Part shown: positions 1 through 11,113 of the stretch, in pieces | Numbering within the stretch: position 1 is the first letter of the stretch | How the letters are laid out: each line of letters starts with the position of its first letter | From: Gordonia sp. SID5947 | GTDB taxonomy: Bacteria; Actinomycetota; Actinomycetes; Mycobacteriales; Mycobacteriaceae | Direction of reading: 5' to 3' | Assembly: GCF_009862785.1 (NCBI RefSeq) | Contig: NZ_WWHU01000001.1 | Location: 1,240,001 to 1,304,000 of the forward strand | DNA length: 64,000 nt | The notes under the pieces: generated by a model | What the model was told of the DNA's origin: nothing | The model's input: only the letters and a program-made list of their open reading frames with translations | Database searches by the model: none | Position numbers and translations under genes: made by a program

Positions 1-1332
1 CGGTTCGGCGGGTTCGGTCTCGATCTGCTCGGTGACCTCGTCGTCGAGCGGGATCGTCGTCGCGGCCGCGAAATCCGCGGCATCCACATCCGGGTCGACC
101 GGACGACGGGACCGGCGGCTGCGGCGCACCGGCTCGGCGTCGGGCGGATAGTTGTCGTAGGGGTCGGGTGAGTAGCCGGCGGGTGTCTCGAGCACCTCGG
201 TCACGTCATCACCCGCGCCTCGACGACCCGCACGGCCACGAAGCGACCGACGGGGAGCGCTCTCGCCATCGTCGTCGACCCGGTCGTCATCGTCATCGTC
301 GAGTTCGTCCCACGGCGCGACGTCGTCGGCGTAGGGGACCTGGCCGAGGCCGAGATACCCGGCGGCACCGTCGATCACCTCTCGGACCGTCTTGCCGCTC
401 AAGATCAATGCACCGAAGGCGACGCACAACAGCAGGATGGGCACCGAGATCCACGCTGTCACACCGTCGGTGAGCGGGGTGCCGACGGCGAAGCCGAGGA
501 AACCGCCTGCCGACGACCGGCCGGGCAGATCCTCCGGTGCGCCGGCGACGAGATGGATGAGTCCGAGCACCGGCAAGACCACGAGGAGGCCCGCACCGAG
601 ATACCGGGCTCGACGATGCGGGTTCGGCGGCCGGCGCATGAGCACCACCGCCAGCGCCACCAGGGCGAGCGGTACCACCACGGATGCCGCTCCGACGATC
701 GCACGGATGAGTGCCTCGATGAATGCACCGACCGGTCCGGCGGCCCCGAACCACACGCTTGCGCCCACCAGAAGTGCAAACGCGAGGATCGCCAGCGCGA
801 CACCGTCGCGCCGGTGCGAGTGCCCGCTCAGGTCCCGCCGGGGTGTCGTCCGCCCTCGGCGATCGGCGGGTCGCTCCTCGTCGAACGGGTCGTCGACGAT
901 CGGACCGTCGAGATCGAACCCATCGTCGACCGGATCGTCACCGTCGAGGTCGTCGAACTGCTCGCCCACCCCTGTCGACCGGACTCCCCCGGCGCGGGCC
1001 AGACCGCCGACGCCGCGGGCCATCAGCGACCACCCCGCGCCGAGTCCTCGCCCGACGGCGGACGCCCCGGTCGCCGCCACGGACCGGCGGTGGATGTCTT
1101 CGGACGCCACCGCGCGCTGTGCGGCTCGAGCGCGTGTCGAGGTGCTGCCACTCTTACGTGCCGTCGTCGCACGGGTACCGGCCGAGGTCGAGCGCGACGT
1201 CCGCGTACTCGTACCGCGCGTTCCCCGTGCACCCGACTTCGTCGTTCCCGCAGTCGCACGCGATGCCGATTTCGGCGCACTCCTCTGCGACGCACCCCGT
1301 TTCTGGGCACCAGCGGTTGCTTTCGAAGCCAT
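1..1332 (-). CDS. ftsK: DNA translocase FtsK, N-terminal part (cut by window edge)
   Basis: Septum-located DNA pump that moves chromosome ends during division. Only the first 444 codons are present; the gene runs off the left edge, so the RecA-like motor and gamma domain are not visible. Residues 1-175 are rich in Ser, Thr, Ala and Arg (start MASKATAGAQKR). About four hydrophobic helices follow at roughly residues 176-310, for example AILAFALLVGASVWF and VPLALVALAVVLM, matching the FtsK membrane anchor. An acidic, Arg/Pro-rich linker runs to the edge. The ATG at 1332 is preceded by TAGTCT and 7 bases, which suggests a leaderless transcript. The membrane architecture plus position near RNase J, as in M. 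tuberculosis, support the call. The motor domain itself is not seen. Confidence 0.88.
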   Translation of the reverse strand, partial: MASKATAGAQKRGASQRSAPKSASRATAGTTKSGARGTRGTSTRTSRSTSAGTRATTARKSGSTSTRARAAQRAVASEDIHRRSVAATGASAVGRGLGAGWSLMARGVGGLARAGGVRSTGVGEQFDDLDGDDPVDDGFDLDGPIVDDPFDEERPADRRGRTTPRRDLSGHSHRRDGVALAILAFALLVGASVWFGAAGPVGAFIEALIRAIVGAASVVVPLALVALAVVLMRRPPNPHRRARYLGAGLLVVLPVLGLIHLVAGAPEDLPGRSSAGGFLGFAVGTPLTDGVTAWISVPILLLCVAFGALILSGKTVREVIDGAAGYLGLGQVPYADDVAPWDELDDDDDDRVDDDGESAPRRSLRGRAGRRGAGDDVTEVLETPAGYSPDPYDNYPPDAEPVRRSRRSRRPVDPDVDAADFAAATTIPLDDEVTEQIETEPAEP

Positions 1333-1339
1333 GCCGGAC

Positions 1340-1345
1340 AGACTA
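1340..1345 (-). promoter_or_regulatory. -10-like hexamer TAGTCT for ftsK, leaderless start
   Basis: TAGTCT lies 7 bases upstream of the ftsK ATG and no Shine-Dalgarno sequence fits between. This matches the actinobacterial leaderless pattern TANNNT-N6/8-start seen repeatedly in this window. No clear -35 element is visible. Confidence 0.55.
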
Positions 1346-1429
1346 GTCGCCTACCGTCACCTCAGTCACATGGGCAACACTGGCAACGCATTTGTGTGTC
1401 GAATTCGTAACCGAACGGAATCGAAGGAG

Positions 1430-2062
1430 TCAGAAGCCCCGCTCGGCGCTCATGACCGCCGACACGCTGTCCCCGTCCCCCTCGTACGTCACGTCCAGTG
1501 GCGCCCGTCCGAACGCGAACAGCACCAGCTCGCCCGGGGTGCCGGTCACCACGACCGGCTTGCCCGACCCGGCGGTGACCAGTTCCCGGCCGTCCGTGGT
1601 GGTGAGGGTGATCGAGGCCGGCGACCCCTTCAGGGCGAGCTTGCCCATCGACTTCGCCGGCGCGACGAGCGCCTCCTGCATGTCGGGCGACAAGGGCCGC
1701 GGAGTCCACGGCGCGTCCCTCCCGGCACCGCCGCGCAGCACGTCCTCATGGTGGACGAACATCTCGGCGAGGTTGGCCCAGCGATCCACGAGTTTGAACG
1801 GCGAGAAGGTGGGCGGCCCGGACGCCAGTTGGTCGAGCAGCACGTCCCACGGCTGCGTCGCAGCGCCGGCGCGCACGCGCTCGGTATGGCCGGCGAACTG
1901 CTTGATCATGATCCCTGGGCCGGTGTCCGGCCGACGTTCCCGGACCACCAGATGGGCGACGAGGTCCCGCGTGGTCCAACCGTCACACATGGTCGGGGCA
2001 TCTGGACCGATCGAGCGGAGGGTCTCGACCAGAGCGGCACGTTCATCTTGTGCGAGAGTCAC
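1430..2062 (-). CDS. TIGR03085-type DinB/MDMPI-like protein
   Basis: A 210-residue cytoplasmic protein of the mycothiol-dependent maleylpyruvate isomerase/DinB-like superfamily. The N-terminal half has the family signature WTTRDLVAHL with a following conserved acidic/His patch (HHEDVLRG) in the four-helix bundle. The C-terminal third (from about residue 150) is a beta-rich segment of the type found in the TIGR03085 family. Such proteins often bind a metal and use or sense mycothiol; the substrate here is unknown. The start is GTG at 2062, supported by TAGGGT and 7 bases just upstream. It stands alone between ftsK and RNase J on the same strand. Family assignment is from recognised motifs; the function is not known. 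Confidence 0.8.
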   Translation of the reverse strand: MTLAQDERAALVETLRSIGPDAPTMCDGWTTRDLVAHLVVRERRPDTGPGIMIKQFAGHTERVRAGAATQPWDVLLDQLASGPPTFSPFKLVDRWANLAEMFVHHEDVLRGGAGRDAPWTPRPLSPDMQEALVAPAKSMGKLALKGSPASITLTTTDGRELVTAGSGKPVVVTGTPGELVLFAFGRAPLDVTYEGDGDSVSAVMSAERGF

Positions 2063-2069
2063 ATCTCAC

Positions 2070-2075
2070 ACCCTA
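2070..2075 (-). promoter_or_regulatory. -10-like hexamer TAGGGT, leaderless GTG start
   Basis: TAGGGT is followed by 7 bases and the GTG start at 2062. There is no purine-rich ribosome binding site, so a leaderless mRNA is likely. Confidence 0.5.
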
Positions 2076-2105
2076 ACCGCGGCTGTGGCCGTCCACCGAC
2101 CTCGA

Positions 2106-4156
2106 TCAGGATCCGACGGCGAGCACCGTCGGCACGATCATCGGCCGGCGACGGTAGGTCTCGGCGACCCACCGGCCCACGGCGCGTCGGATGGTCTGGG
2201 CGATCCGGTGCGCATCGGTGACACCTTCCGCGGCAAGGGAGTCGAGCGCCTGATGCACGATGTCGGCCGCCGCCTTCAGCGCATCGGGATCGTCGGAGAA
2301 GCCACGGCCGGACACCTCGGGGACACTCACGGCGCGCCCTGTGGTGGCATCGATCGCGACGGTGATGGAGATGAAGCCACCCTCCCCCAGCACCAGTCGT
2401 TCCGAGAGCGTCGACTCGTTGACGTCACCCACCGACAGCCCGTCGACATAGACGTGACCAACCGGGACACGCCCGGCGATCTCCGCGCGGCCGTCGACGA
2501 GGTCCACCACCACCCCGTCCTCGGCCAGCACCACCCGGTCCTCGGGAACACCGGTCGCGACCGCGAGCGCGGCATTGGCCCGTAGGTGGCGCCATTCGCC
2601 GTGGACGGGCATCACGTTCGACGGCCGGACGGCGTTGTAGAGGTACAGCAGTTCGCCGGCGGACGCGTGCCCGGAGACATGCACCTTGGCGCTCTGCTGC
2701 GTGACGACCGTGGCACCACGCTTCGCCAGCCCGTTGACCACGGCGAACACGGAGTTCTCGTTGCCCGGGATCAGTGATGATGCCAACACCACGAGGTCGT
2801 TGGCGCGGATGTTGATCTGGCGGTGTTCACCGCGCGCCATCCGCGACAACGCCGAGAGCGGCTCGCCCTGCGAGCCGGTCGAGATCAGCACCAACCGGTC
2901 GTCGGGCAGGGTCGCGGCCGTGTCGAGATCCACCAGGACGCCGTCCGGGACCGACAGGTAGCCGAGGTCCTGCGCGATCTGCATGTTGCGGACCATCGAC
3001 CGTCCGACGAAGGCGATCCGTCGGTTGTGCGCGAGGGCGACGTCGACGACCTGCTGAATCCGGTGCACGTGGCTGGCGAACGACGCGACGATCACCCGCT
3101 GGCGGGCGCGACCGATGACCTGGTCGAGGACACCGCCGATCTCGCGTTCCGGCGTCACGAACCCGGGAACCTCGGCGTTGGTCGAGTCGACCAGGAACAG
3201 GTCGACCCCCTCGTCGCCCAGGCGGCTGAAGCCGGCGAGATCGGTGAGTCGATTGTCGAGCGGCAGCTGGTCGAGTTTGATGTCACCGGTGTGCAGGACC
3301 ACGCCGGCCGGGGTCCGGATGGCCACCGCGATGGCGTCCGGAATCGAGTGGTTGACCGCGAAATACTCGCAGTCGAACGGCCCGTGCGTGGTCCGCTCAC
3401 CCTCGACCACCTGCACGAGCTTGGGCCGCAACCGGTGTTCACGGCACTTCGCGTCGACCAACGCGAGCGTGAATTTCGAACCGATCACCGGGATGTCGCT
3501 GCGCAACCGCAGCAGGAACGGAACGGCGCCGATGTGGTCTTCGTGCCCGTGCGTCAACACGATCGCGTCGACGTCGTCCATCCGGTCTTCGATGTAGGTG
3601 AAGTCGGGCAGGATCAGATCGACGCCGGGCTGGGCGTCCTCGGGGAACAGCACACCACAGTCGACGATGAGAAGTCGCCCACCGTATTCGAACACCGTCA
3701 TGTTCCGGCCGATCTCGCCGATGCCGCCGAGGGCGACGATGCGAAGACCGGTGCGCGGGGCACGACGCGGGGTGCCGAGACGATCGACCGCCGGGACCGA
3801 TGAAGCCTGCGACCCGCGATCTCGGTTGTCGCCGCGCCGATCCCGGCGCTCGTGACGTCCCCCACCGGACCGCGCCTGGCCCGACTGGGCGCGCTCAGAG
3901 CGTGCGGCGTGCTTCGGTTCGACGTCCTGACCGCTTCGCGACGCCGACGTGTTGCCCTTCTTGGGGGCTTCCTTCTTGGGAGCTTCCTTCTTGGGAGCTC
4001 TCTTCGCGCCACCGGAGGCCTTGACCGGTGGCACGGTCTCGGCGGGAGGTATCGGTGCGGACTCGGCAGGCGGAGTCGTCGGTGCGGTCTCGGCGGGCGG
4101 GGCCGGAGGTCCCGCCTTTCGGCTTGCGGTGCGGCGGCGCCGCGCTGGCCCGGTCA

Positions 4157-4157
<1 letters not shown>
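2106..4157 (-). CDS. rnj: Ribonuclease J
   Basis: Zn-dependent endo/5'-3' exoribonuclease of the metallo-beta-lactamase/beta-CASP family, acting in mRNA turnover and rRNA maturation. It is 683 residues with the metal-binding motif HGHEDH near residue 201, then the beta-CASP domain and a C-terminal domain. The first ~130 residues are an extra, disordered, Pro/Lys/Ala-rich tail with KKEAP repeats, as in mycobacterial homologues. The ATG at 4157 overlaps the dapA stop (TGATG), implying translational coupling with dapA. A longer open frame upstream is rejected because it would lie inside dapA. M. tuberculosis has the same order (thyX-dapA-Rv2752c). Confidence 0.95.
3958..4001 (-). repeat. 15-bp direct repeats inside the RNase J gene
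   Basis: About three tandem 15-base units encode a PKKEA repeat in the disordered N-terminal tail of RNase J (APKKEAPKKEAPKK). The length is a multiple of three, so copy number can change without breaking the frame. The Lys/Glu pattern suggests a flexible charged tail that could contact RNA or a partner; that is inference. Confidence 0.75.
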
Positions 4158-5877
<1,720 letters not shown>

Positions 5878-6012
5878 GTTGCCTCCTCACCGCACTCTTG
5901 TGTCGCCGCCCGACAATGTCACCGCCACCGCTCGCGCATTCCGCTCGATCCGCGCCGCGGTCCTGCCGACCGGCCCCGTCGATTGTCCACCAGTTGCCGA
6001 CCGCGCTCCCTC

Positions 6013-6792
6013 TCACCCCGCGATACCGTCCACCGTGATGTCGACTCGGTCGTCGTCGAAGCAGATCAGGTCGCGCACCGGCTCCCCGTCGATCAGCGGG
6101 TCCGGATAACACCACGCGACGTCGGCCACCGAACGGCCGTGCACCGTGGCCGACCAGTATGCGGCGTGGCCTTTGTAGGCGCACGTCGTGCGCGTCTCAC
6201 TGGCATGAAGCAGTTCCATCCGGACATCGGCGCGCGGTAGGTAGTGACGTGGTGGCAGGTAGGTCTCGAGCAAGAGCGTCGGGCGACGGCTCTCGGCGAC
6301 GACCACATCGTCGATGCGGACCACCACATGGCGGCTGGTCTCGAGACAGTCGATCCGCTTGAACGGGTCGTGGGGGTGTGCGAGAACCGTCTGCTCCTCG
6401 TCACGCCACTCGTCGAAGGCGGCCCAATCGAGGACCGCGTGACCCTGGAGATCCGGATCGTCGGCAGTGAACGCGGCCGCCACCAATGTGCGATCCGGGG
6501 TCGGGATGCTCCAGGCGGTCCCCGCGCAGGTGTGCAGGAGGAACGCGTCGTCGGGGGTCAGGATGGGTGGCCGATGCTCGGCCGGGACGACGGCCACCGG
6601 GGCGACAAGCGTGACGTCGGCGAGCGGGACGGCGTAGAAGCCCACCACCCGGTCGGGCTCCCACACCTGCAGCGCACCTCTCGAATCGATGACCGGCTCG
6701 CCATCGACAAAGGCACGAACGCGGCGCCGCATCGCACACCAGCGGAGTTCGCCGAGTCGGGACATCGTGAACCGGTCCATCTCGATCGCCAT
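6013..6792 (-). CDS. DUF427 domain protein
   Basis: A 259-residue protein with two DUF427-like segments. The N-terminal one carries RRVRAFVDGEPVIDSRGALQVWEPDR. The better conserved C-terminal copy has LLETYLPPRHYLPRADV, then TTCAYKGHAAYW and CYPDPL, typical of the family. DUF427 has no established biochemical role; it is a small beta-barrel fold. No signal peptide is seen. ATG at 6792 is preferred because family homology begins there and AGAGGAG lies upstream; a longer frame reaches 6990 but looks non-coding. It is divergent from the PhoD gene. Confidence 0.82.
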   Translation of the reverse strand: MAIEMDRFTMSRLGELRWCAMRRRVRAFVDGEPVIDSRGALQVWEPDRVVGFYAVPLADVTLVAPVAVVPAEHRPPILTPDDAFLLHTCAGTAWSIPTPDRTLVAAAFTADDPDLQGHAVLDWAAFDEWRDEEQTVLAHPHDPFKRIDCLETSRHVVVRIDDVVVAESRRPTLLLETYLPPRHYLPRADVRMELLHASETRTTCAYKGHAAYWSATVHGRSVADVAWCYPDPLIDGEPVRDLICFDDDRVDITVDGIAG

Positions 6793-6970
6793 GCCGCCGA
6801 TCCTGCTCCTCTTGTCCGGTGGACACCAGACCCGCGGCGGCTCGACGGCAGACTGCCGGATGTCCGTCGGGCGGCCGGCAGATGAACGTTCGGCGGCCCT
6901 CGTCAGAAAGCCCACGGCGCTGCGGATCCGAGACGAGCACCCCGCTCGCCACGATGGCATCGGGTGCCGC

Positions 6971-8698
6971 ATGATGAGCGACGTGCCCACATCGCCCCGC
7001 GACGCCGATCAGTCCGGCGTCCAACCTGCCGAACCGTCGGAACGTACCGGGATCAGCCGCCGCGCCATGCTGCGCACCGGCGCCGTGGCAGCCGGGGTGT
7101 CGACCGCAGGCCTCGTCGTCTCCCCCGCCCCGGGCGCGCCCGTGCCACGATCATCCGCGGTGTTCGCCCACGGCGTCGCTTCGGGCGATCCGCTGCCGCA
7201 CGGCGTGATCCTCTGGACGCGCGTCACGCCGACGACTGCGGCGACGCCGGGTTCCGGTCGCGGGCCCGCCGTCGACGTCACCTGGGAGGTCGCACGGGAT
7301 GCCACGTTCGCGCGCACGGTCGCATCCGGCTCCATCCGCACATCGGTCGAGTCGGATCACACGGTGAAGATCGATGTCAGCGGCCTGGAGCCCGACACGC
7401 GGTACGTCTACCGCTTCCGGGTCACCTCGGGGCCGCCGGTGGGCGCCACGTCGCCGACCGGGCACACCCGTACCGCACCGGCCGTCGACGCCGAGGTCGA
7501 GCGGGTGCGCTTCGGGGTGGTCTCGTGCGCCAACTGGGAGGCGGGGTACTTCGGGGCGTACCGGCACCTGCGGGCGCATCACGACCTCAGTGCGATCGTG
7601 CACCTCGGCGACTACTTCTACGAATACGAGACCGGCGGTTACGGCGGGAAGTCCGGCGTGGTGCGGCGGACGAAACCGGCCAACGAGACGGTGTCGCTGC
7701 GCGACTATCGGATTCGGCACGCCCATTACAAGACCGATGCCGATCTCGCCGAACTCCACCGTCTCCTGCCGTGGATCTGCACATGGGACGACCACGAGTC
7801 GTCGAACGACGCATGGAAGGGCGGCGCCGAGAACCACGGCCCGGGTGAAGGCCCCTGGGCGGCACGCAAAGCCGCGTCCGAGCGCGCGTATTACGAGTGG
7901 ATGCCAGTGCGGCCGGAGGCCGCGGGAACCGGCAGGCATATCTACCGCAGGCTCCGTTTCGGCCGTCTGCTCGAGTTGTCGATGCTGGACCTGCGGACGT
8001 ATCGGGACCAGCAGGTGTCCGCAACCTCGGCCGACGTCGACGACACGCGAAGGAGCATCACCGGACGAGCTCAGATGCGATGGCTCACGGGCGGTCTGAC
8101 TTCGTCGACGACACGCTGGCAGATCGTCGGGAACCCGGTGATGATCGCGCCCGTCCTGATCCCGCCGCTCGATGCACGCAACACCGCGGCGGTCACCGAA
8201 GTGCTCGGCCTCCCCTCGGGCGGCGTGCCGTACAACGCCGATCAGTGGGACGGTTACACCGCCGACCGCCGCCGACTGCTCGACACCATCCACGACCATG
8301 GTGTCGACAACGTGGTCTTCGTCACCGGCGACATCCATTCGTCCTGGGCATGCGACATCCCGCTGGACGCGGCCCGCTACCCCGCCGGCTCGGTCGCGAC
8401 AGAGCTGGTCGTCCCCTCCGTGACGTCGTCCAACATCGACGACATCCTCGGAGTCCCCGAGCACACCGTCGGGGCTGCCGTACCGACCGCGATCATGGCC
8501 GCCAACCGGCACGTCCGATGGAACGATTTCGATGCGCACGGTTACGCGGTGCTGACCGTCACCCGGGCGGCTGCGCAGATGGACTGGTATTTCCTCGTCG
8601 ACAAGGCCGACCCGCGGACCAGCCGCTATCACGCCAGATCGTTCCGGGTACGGTCCGGATCACCACACGTCGAAGCCGCCACCGGACCCGCCGACTAG
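6971..8698 (+). CDS. phoD: Alkaline phosphatase D family protein, Tat-exported
   Basis: Secreted phosphodiesterase/alkaline phosphatase, 575 residues. The N-terminus carries a twin-arginine signal (SRRAMLRTGAVAAG) with a hydrophobic stretch to about residue 48. A PhoD N-terminal beta-sandwich follows (FAHGVASGDPLPHGVILWTR), then the metallophosphoesterase core with GDYFYEY, WDDHESSNDAW and VTGDIHSSWA, which hold the metal ligands. Fe/Ca-dependent PhoD enzymes release phosphate from esters outside the membrane. The start is one of two adjacent ATGs (6971 or 6974); neither has a strong ribosome binding site. It is followed 52 bases later by an exported tyrosine phosphatase. Confidence 0.93.
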   Translation: MMSDVPTSPRDADQSGVQPAEPSERTGISRRAMLRTGAVAAGVSTAGLVVSPAPGAPVPRSSAVFAHGVASGDPLPHGVILWTRVTPTTAATPGSGRGPAVDVTWEVARDATFARTVASGSIRTSVESDHTVKIDVSGLEPDTRYVYRFRVTSGPPVGATSPTGHTRTAPAVDAEVERVRFGVVSCANWEAGYFGAYRHLRAHHDLSAIVHLGDYFYEYETGGYGGKSGVVRRTKPANETVSLRDYRIRHAHYKTDADLAELHRLLPWICTWDDHESSNDAWKGGAENHGPGEGPWAARKAASERAYYEWMPVRPEAAGTGRHIYRRLRFGRLLELSMLDLRTYRDQQVSATSADVDDTRRSITGRAQMRWLTGGLTSSTTRWQIVGNPVMIAPVLIPPLDARNTAAVTEVLGLPSGGVPYNADQWDGYTADRRRLLDTIHDHGVDNVVFVTGDIHSSWACDIPLDAARYPAGSVATELVVPSVTSSNIDDILGVPEHTVGAAVPTAIMAANRHVRWNDFDAHGYAVLTVTRAAAQMDWYFLVDKADPRTSRYHARSFRVRSGSPHVEAATGPAD

Positions 8699-8750
8699 CG
8701 TCGGCCGTAACCGCGAGCGTCACGTCCACCCAGGAATCGAAAGGCCCGAG

Positions 8751-9575
8751 ATGACCACACCTTCGCACCGCTCCGCACGACGACGCCGGCTCGTGTCCGC
8801 AGCGGCCGCTCTCGCCGTGATCGGTGCACCGGCGATCGCACCGACCGCGATCGGAACGGCAACTGCCGTCCCGTCGCAGGCCGCGCCGACGGTCGCTCCT
8901 GCCGCCTTCGACCTCGCCGGCACCGACAACACCCGGACGTTCACGAACTACCGCACCGTCGACGGTCACACGATCAACGGTCGCGTGCTCCGCAGCGACA
9001 ACCTGTCACAGCTCACCGCGGCCGATCGGCAGAAGCTCGCCCGGGCTCACGTGACATCGATCATCGACTTGCGCACCCAGATCGAACGCGCCGTACAGCC
9101 CGACCGCTCGGTTCCCGGGGCGACGATCCAGTACTTCGACGTGCTGGGCGCACAACCTCCCACCACCCTGGTCGACATGCAGAGTTCCTACCGGTCGTTC
9201 GTCACCGATCCGTCGGCACGCGCAGCCTTCCGAAAGACGTTGCTGGACATCAAGAACACGGCGGCCAAGGGCAACACGGCGCTCTACCACTGCACCGCGG
9301 GCAAGGACCGTACGGGCTGGGCATCCGCGGTCCTGCTGTCCGTCCTTGGAGTCGACCGCGGCACGGTCGAGCAGGATTACCTGGCGAGCAACACGTTCCG
9401 GCATGCCAATGCCGACGACCCGCTGAACGGTGTGAACATCTCCTGGCTGCGGGCGTCCTTCTCGGCCGCGGACACGACCTACGGCAGCTTCGACAACTAC
9501 GTCTCGAAGGGTCTGGGTCTGACCGGTGCCGACATCGCCGGGCTCAAGAAGGCCCTCCTCGTCAAGCACGCGTAG
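8751..9575 (+). CDS. Exported tyrosine/lipid phosphatase (PtpB-like)
   Basis: A 274-residue protein with a Sec-type signal peptide (Arg cluster RSARRRRL, hydrophobic AAAALAVIGAPAIA). The mature part is a tyrosine-phosphatase fold of the Y_phosphatase3 type: the P-loop is HCTAGKDRTGW with Cys181 and Arg187 (CX5R), and IIDLRTQIE is the usual upstream strand. Members dephosphorylate phosphotyrosine or phosphoinositides; M. tuberculosis PtpB is a related secreted example. The ATG at 8751 has an AAAGG site. It follows phoD in the same direction and is convergent with the HAD gene. The substrate is not evident. Confidence 0.9.
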   Translation: MTTPSHRSARRRRLVSAAAALAVIGAPAIAPTAIGTATAVPSQAAPTVAPAAFDLAGTDNTRTFTNYRTVDGHTINGRVLRSDNLSQLTAADRQKLARAHVTSIIDLRTQIERAVQPDRSVPGATIQYFDVLGAQPPTTLVDMQSSYRSFVTDPSARAAFRKTLLDIKNTAAKGNTALYHCTAGKDRTGWASAVLLSVLGVDRGTVEQDYLASNTFRHANADDPLNGVNISWLRASFSAADTTYGSFDNYVSKGLGLTGADIAGLKKALLVKHA

Positions 9576-9597
9576 TCGCCGCGACGCCCGGCGCCTC

Positions 9598-9635
9598 TCG
9601 GCGATCGTCGGCGACTACCCGTCGACGATCGCCGA
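9598..9635. terminator. Hairpin between convergent phosphatase and HAD genes
   Basis: A perfect 13-bp inverted repeat (TCGGCGATCGTCG with its complement) encloses a 12-base loop. It sits just after the phosphatase stop and overlaps the last codons of the HAD gene. No long T-run follows, so it is a probable bidirectional terminator rather than a classical one. Confidence 0.55.
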
Positions 9636-10379
9636 CAGCTTCGCGTAGGTGTCCTGCCAGCCGTCGACGGCGATGGACTCGATCCCGAGATCCAGGACCG
9701 GGCGATCGTTGCCACCTTCGTCGAGACGATCCCCGAAGAACAGGATGTCACCGGTTCCGAGATCGAGGATGTCCATCAATTTCCTTGCCCCGTAAGCCTT
9801 GTCGATGCCCTTCTTGGTGACATCGACCGAGGTGGATCCGCCGCTGCGCACCTCGAGGTCGGTCAGTCGCGCGGCGGCATGAGCGCGTAGCGACTCTTTC
9901 TTGACACCGTCGGGATCCCACGCGGCCTTGGCCTCCACCGGAGCCGCCTGACCCAGCGCACTGAACGTGATCTGGCTTCCGCGGTCCTCGAGGATCGGTC
10001 CCCAGGTCTCCGTCTCCCACAGACCGAGTTCCTTGGCGCCGGTTTCCAGGACGGCGAGCGTGCGCGACTTCTCATCGTCGGTGAGGTACTCGGCGTACAC
10101 GGTCTCCCATTCGGAGCCCGACCAGCGCACGTACTGCGTGCCGCAGGTGGGCATCAGATGGAGGTTTCCGATCGAGTCGAAGGTCCCGAGCCGGGCCAGC
10201 ACCTGTGCGGCGAACTGTTCGAACCGGCCGCCGGAGATGATGCAGCCGAGACTCTGGTCCAGCATGCGGCGCATCAGGGCGACCATGTCGTCGGCCATCG
10301 GACTCTTCGACGGCGCCAGCGTGTCGTCGAGATCGAACATGACCAACCGGTAGTCCTTGCCCTGGTACGTAACCGCCAT
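9615..10379 (-). CDS. HAD-superfamily (class IIB-like) hydrolase
   Basis: Cytoplasmic phosphatase-type HAD protein of 254 residues. The nucleophile motif is FDLDDTLAPSK near the N-terminus. Motif II is the SGGRF segment, and motif IV is GDRLDEGGNDRPV near the C-terminus. The size and cap pattern resemble phosphomannomutase/sucrose-phosphatase type (Cof/IIB) members. The substrate is unknown. Two ATGs (10382 and 10379) follow GGAAGG; the second has the better spacing. It is downstream of, and on the same strand as, a TetR gene but separated by about 90 bases. Confidence 0.85.
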   Translation of the reverse strand: MAVTYQGKDYRLVMFDLDDTLAPSKSPMADDMVALMRRMLDQSLGCIISGGRFEQFAAQVLARLGTFDSIGNLHLMPTCGTQYVRWSGSEWETVYAEYLTDDEKSRTLAVLETGAKELGLWETETWGPILEDRGSQITFSALGQAAPVEAKAAWDPDGVKKESLRAHAAARLTDLEVRSGGSTSVDVTKKGIDKAYGARKLMDILDLGTGDILFFGDRLDEGGNDRPVLDLGIESIAVDGWQDTYAKLSAIVDG

Positions 10380-10470
10380 CATCAGCCTTCCGGTCGAGCG
10401 CGTCGGTGCGCAGTGGTCGAGCAGAAGCATGGCATCTCGCCGTCGAACGTGCACCAGTCGGGGTGCACCG

Positions 10471-11046
10471 TCAGCGAATCATGGCCGACGTCACGTCGAG
10501 GAGCCGAATCGCCTCACGCCGGTCGACACGCGCGAGGGTCATCGCTGCGATGGTTGCGCCTGCGATGGACGTGGCGCGTGCGGCCACGGTCTCCGCGTCA
10601 TCGTCGGGAAAGCGTGCCGCAACTCCCCTGGTGACAGCCGCCAGCAGTTCGGCGTGATAGGCACCTACGACCTGCCGGATCGCGGCGTCGTCCCCGAGTG
10701 CGGTCCCCGCGGTGCCGACGAGCAGACAACCGGTCGGCTCGTCGGAATCCCCGAGCCGCCCGATCGCGTCGGCCAACCCGGTGAGGTACCGGGCCAACGC
10801 GTCGGACGCCACATCCGGCGCCTGCAGCGGCCGGATACGGGGCCGCACGACGGTGTCCAGATAGTCCTGCACCGCCGCATCGAACAGACCACGCATGTTC
10901 CCGAACGCGTGATAGATGCTCGACCGCGACAATCCGGTCGCCTTCTCCACATCGGACAGCGAAACCGCGTCGAACCCCTTCTTCCAGAACAGATTCCGCG
11001 CCGAGGCAACAACGGTGGCGGTGTCGTACGCCGGTGCTCTACCCAT
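10471..11046 (-). CDS. TetR family transcriptional regulator
   Basis: A 191-residue regulator. Residues 1-60 form the TetR helix-turn-helix domain: ATVVASARNLFWKKGFDAVSLSDVEKATGLSRSSIYHAFG. The rest is a ligand/dimer domain of the C-terminal type common in YxaF/AcrR-like members. It is transcribed away from the quinone-oxidoreductase-like gene, with 87 bases between them that hold two inverted repeats, so it probably represses that gene and itself. The ATG at 11046 has a GAGGA site. The inducer is unknown. Confidence 0.9.
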   Translation of the reverse strand: MGRAPAYDTATVVASARNLFWKKGFDAVSLSDVEKATGLSRSSIYHAFGNMRGLFDAAVQDYLDTVVRPRIRPLQAPDVASDALARYLTGLADAIGRLGDSDEPTGCLLVGTAGTALGDDAAIRQVVGAYHAELLAAVTRGVAARFPDDDAETVAARATSIAGATIAAMTLARVDRREAIRLLDVTSAMIR

Positions 11047-11073
11047 GGTCGTCCTCTGACTCGGTCGTTCGTC

Positions 11074-11113
11074 TCCACAGCGAGTGTACGCTGTTGTGGA
11101 CTGATCGGTACAC
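11074..11113. promoter_or_regulatory. Candidate TetR operators between divergent genes
   Basis: Two interleaved inverted repeats lie in the 87-base gap. GTGTAC (11084-11089) pairs with GTACAC (11108-11113), and TCCACA (11074-11079) pairs with TGTGGA (11095-11100). The placement between a TetR gene and its divergent neighbour makes operator function likely, but which repeat is bound is unknown. Confidence 0.5.

Noticed and set aside
392..2221. 609-codon open frame on the plus strand
   Set aside because: It lies antisense to ftsK and the DinB-like gene. Its translation has no domain and shows the Arg/Pro/Ser-rich pattern of a wrong frame in GC-rich DNA.
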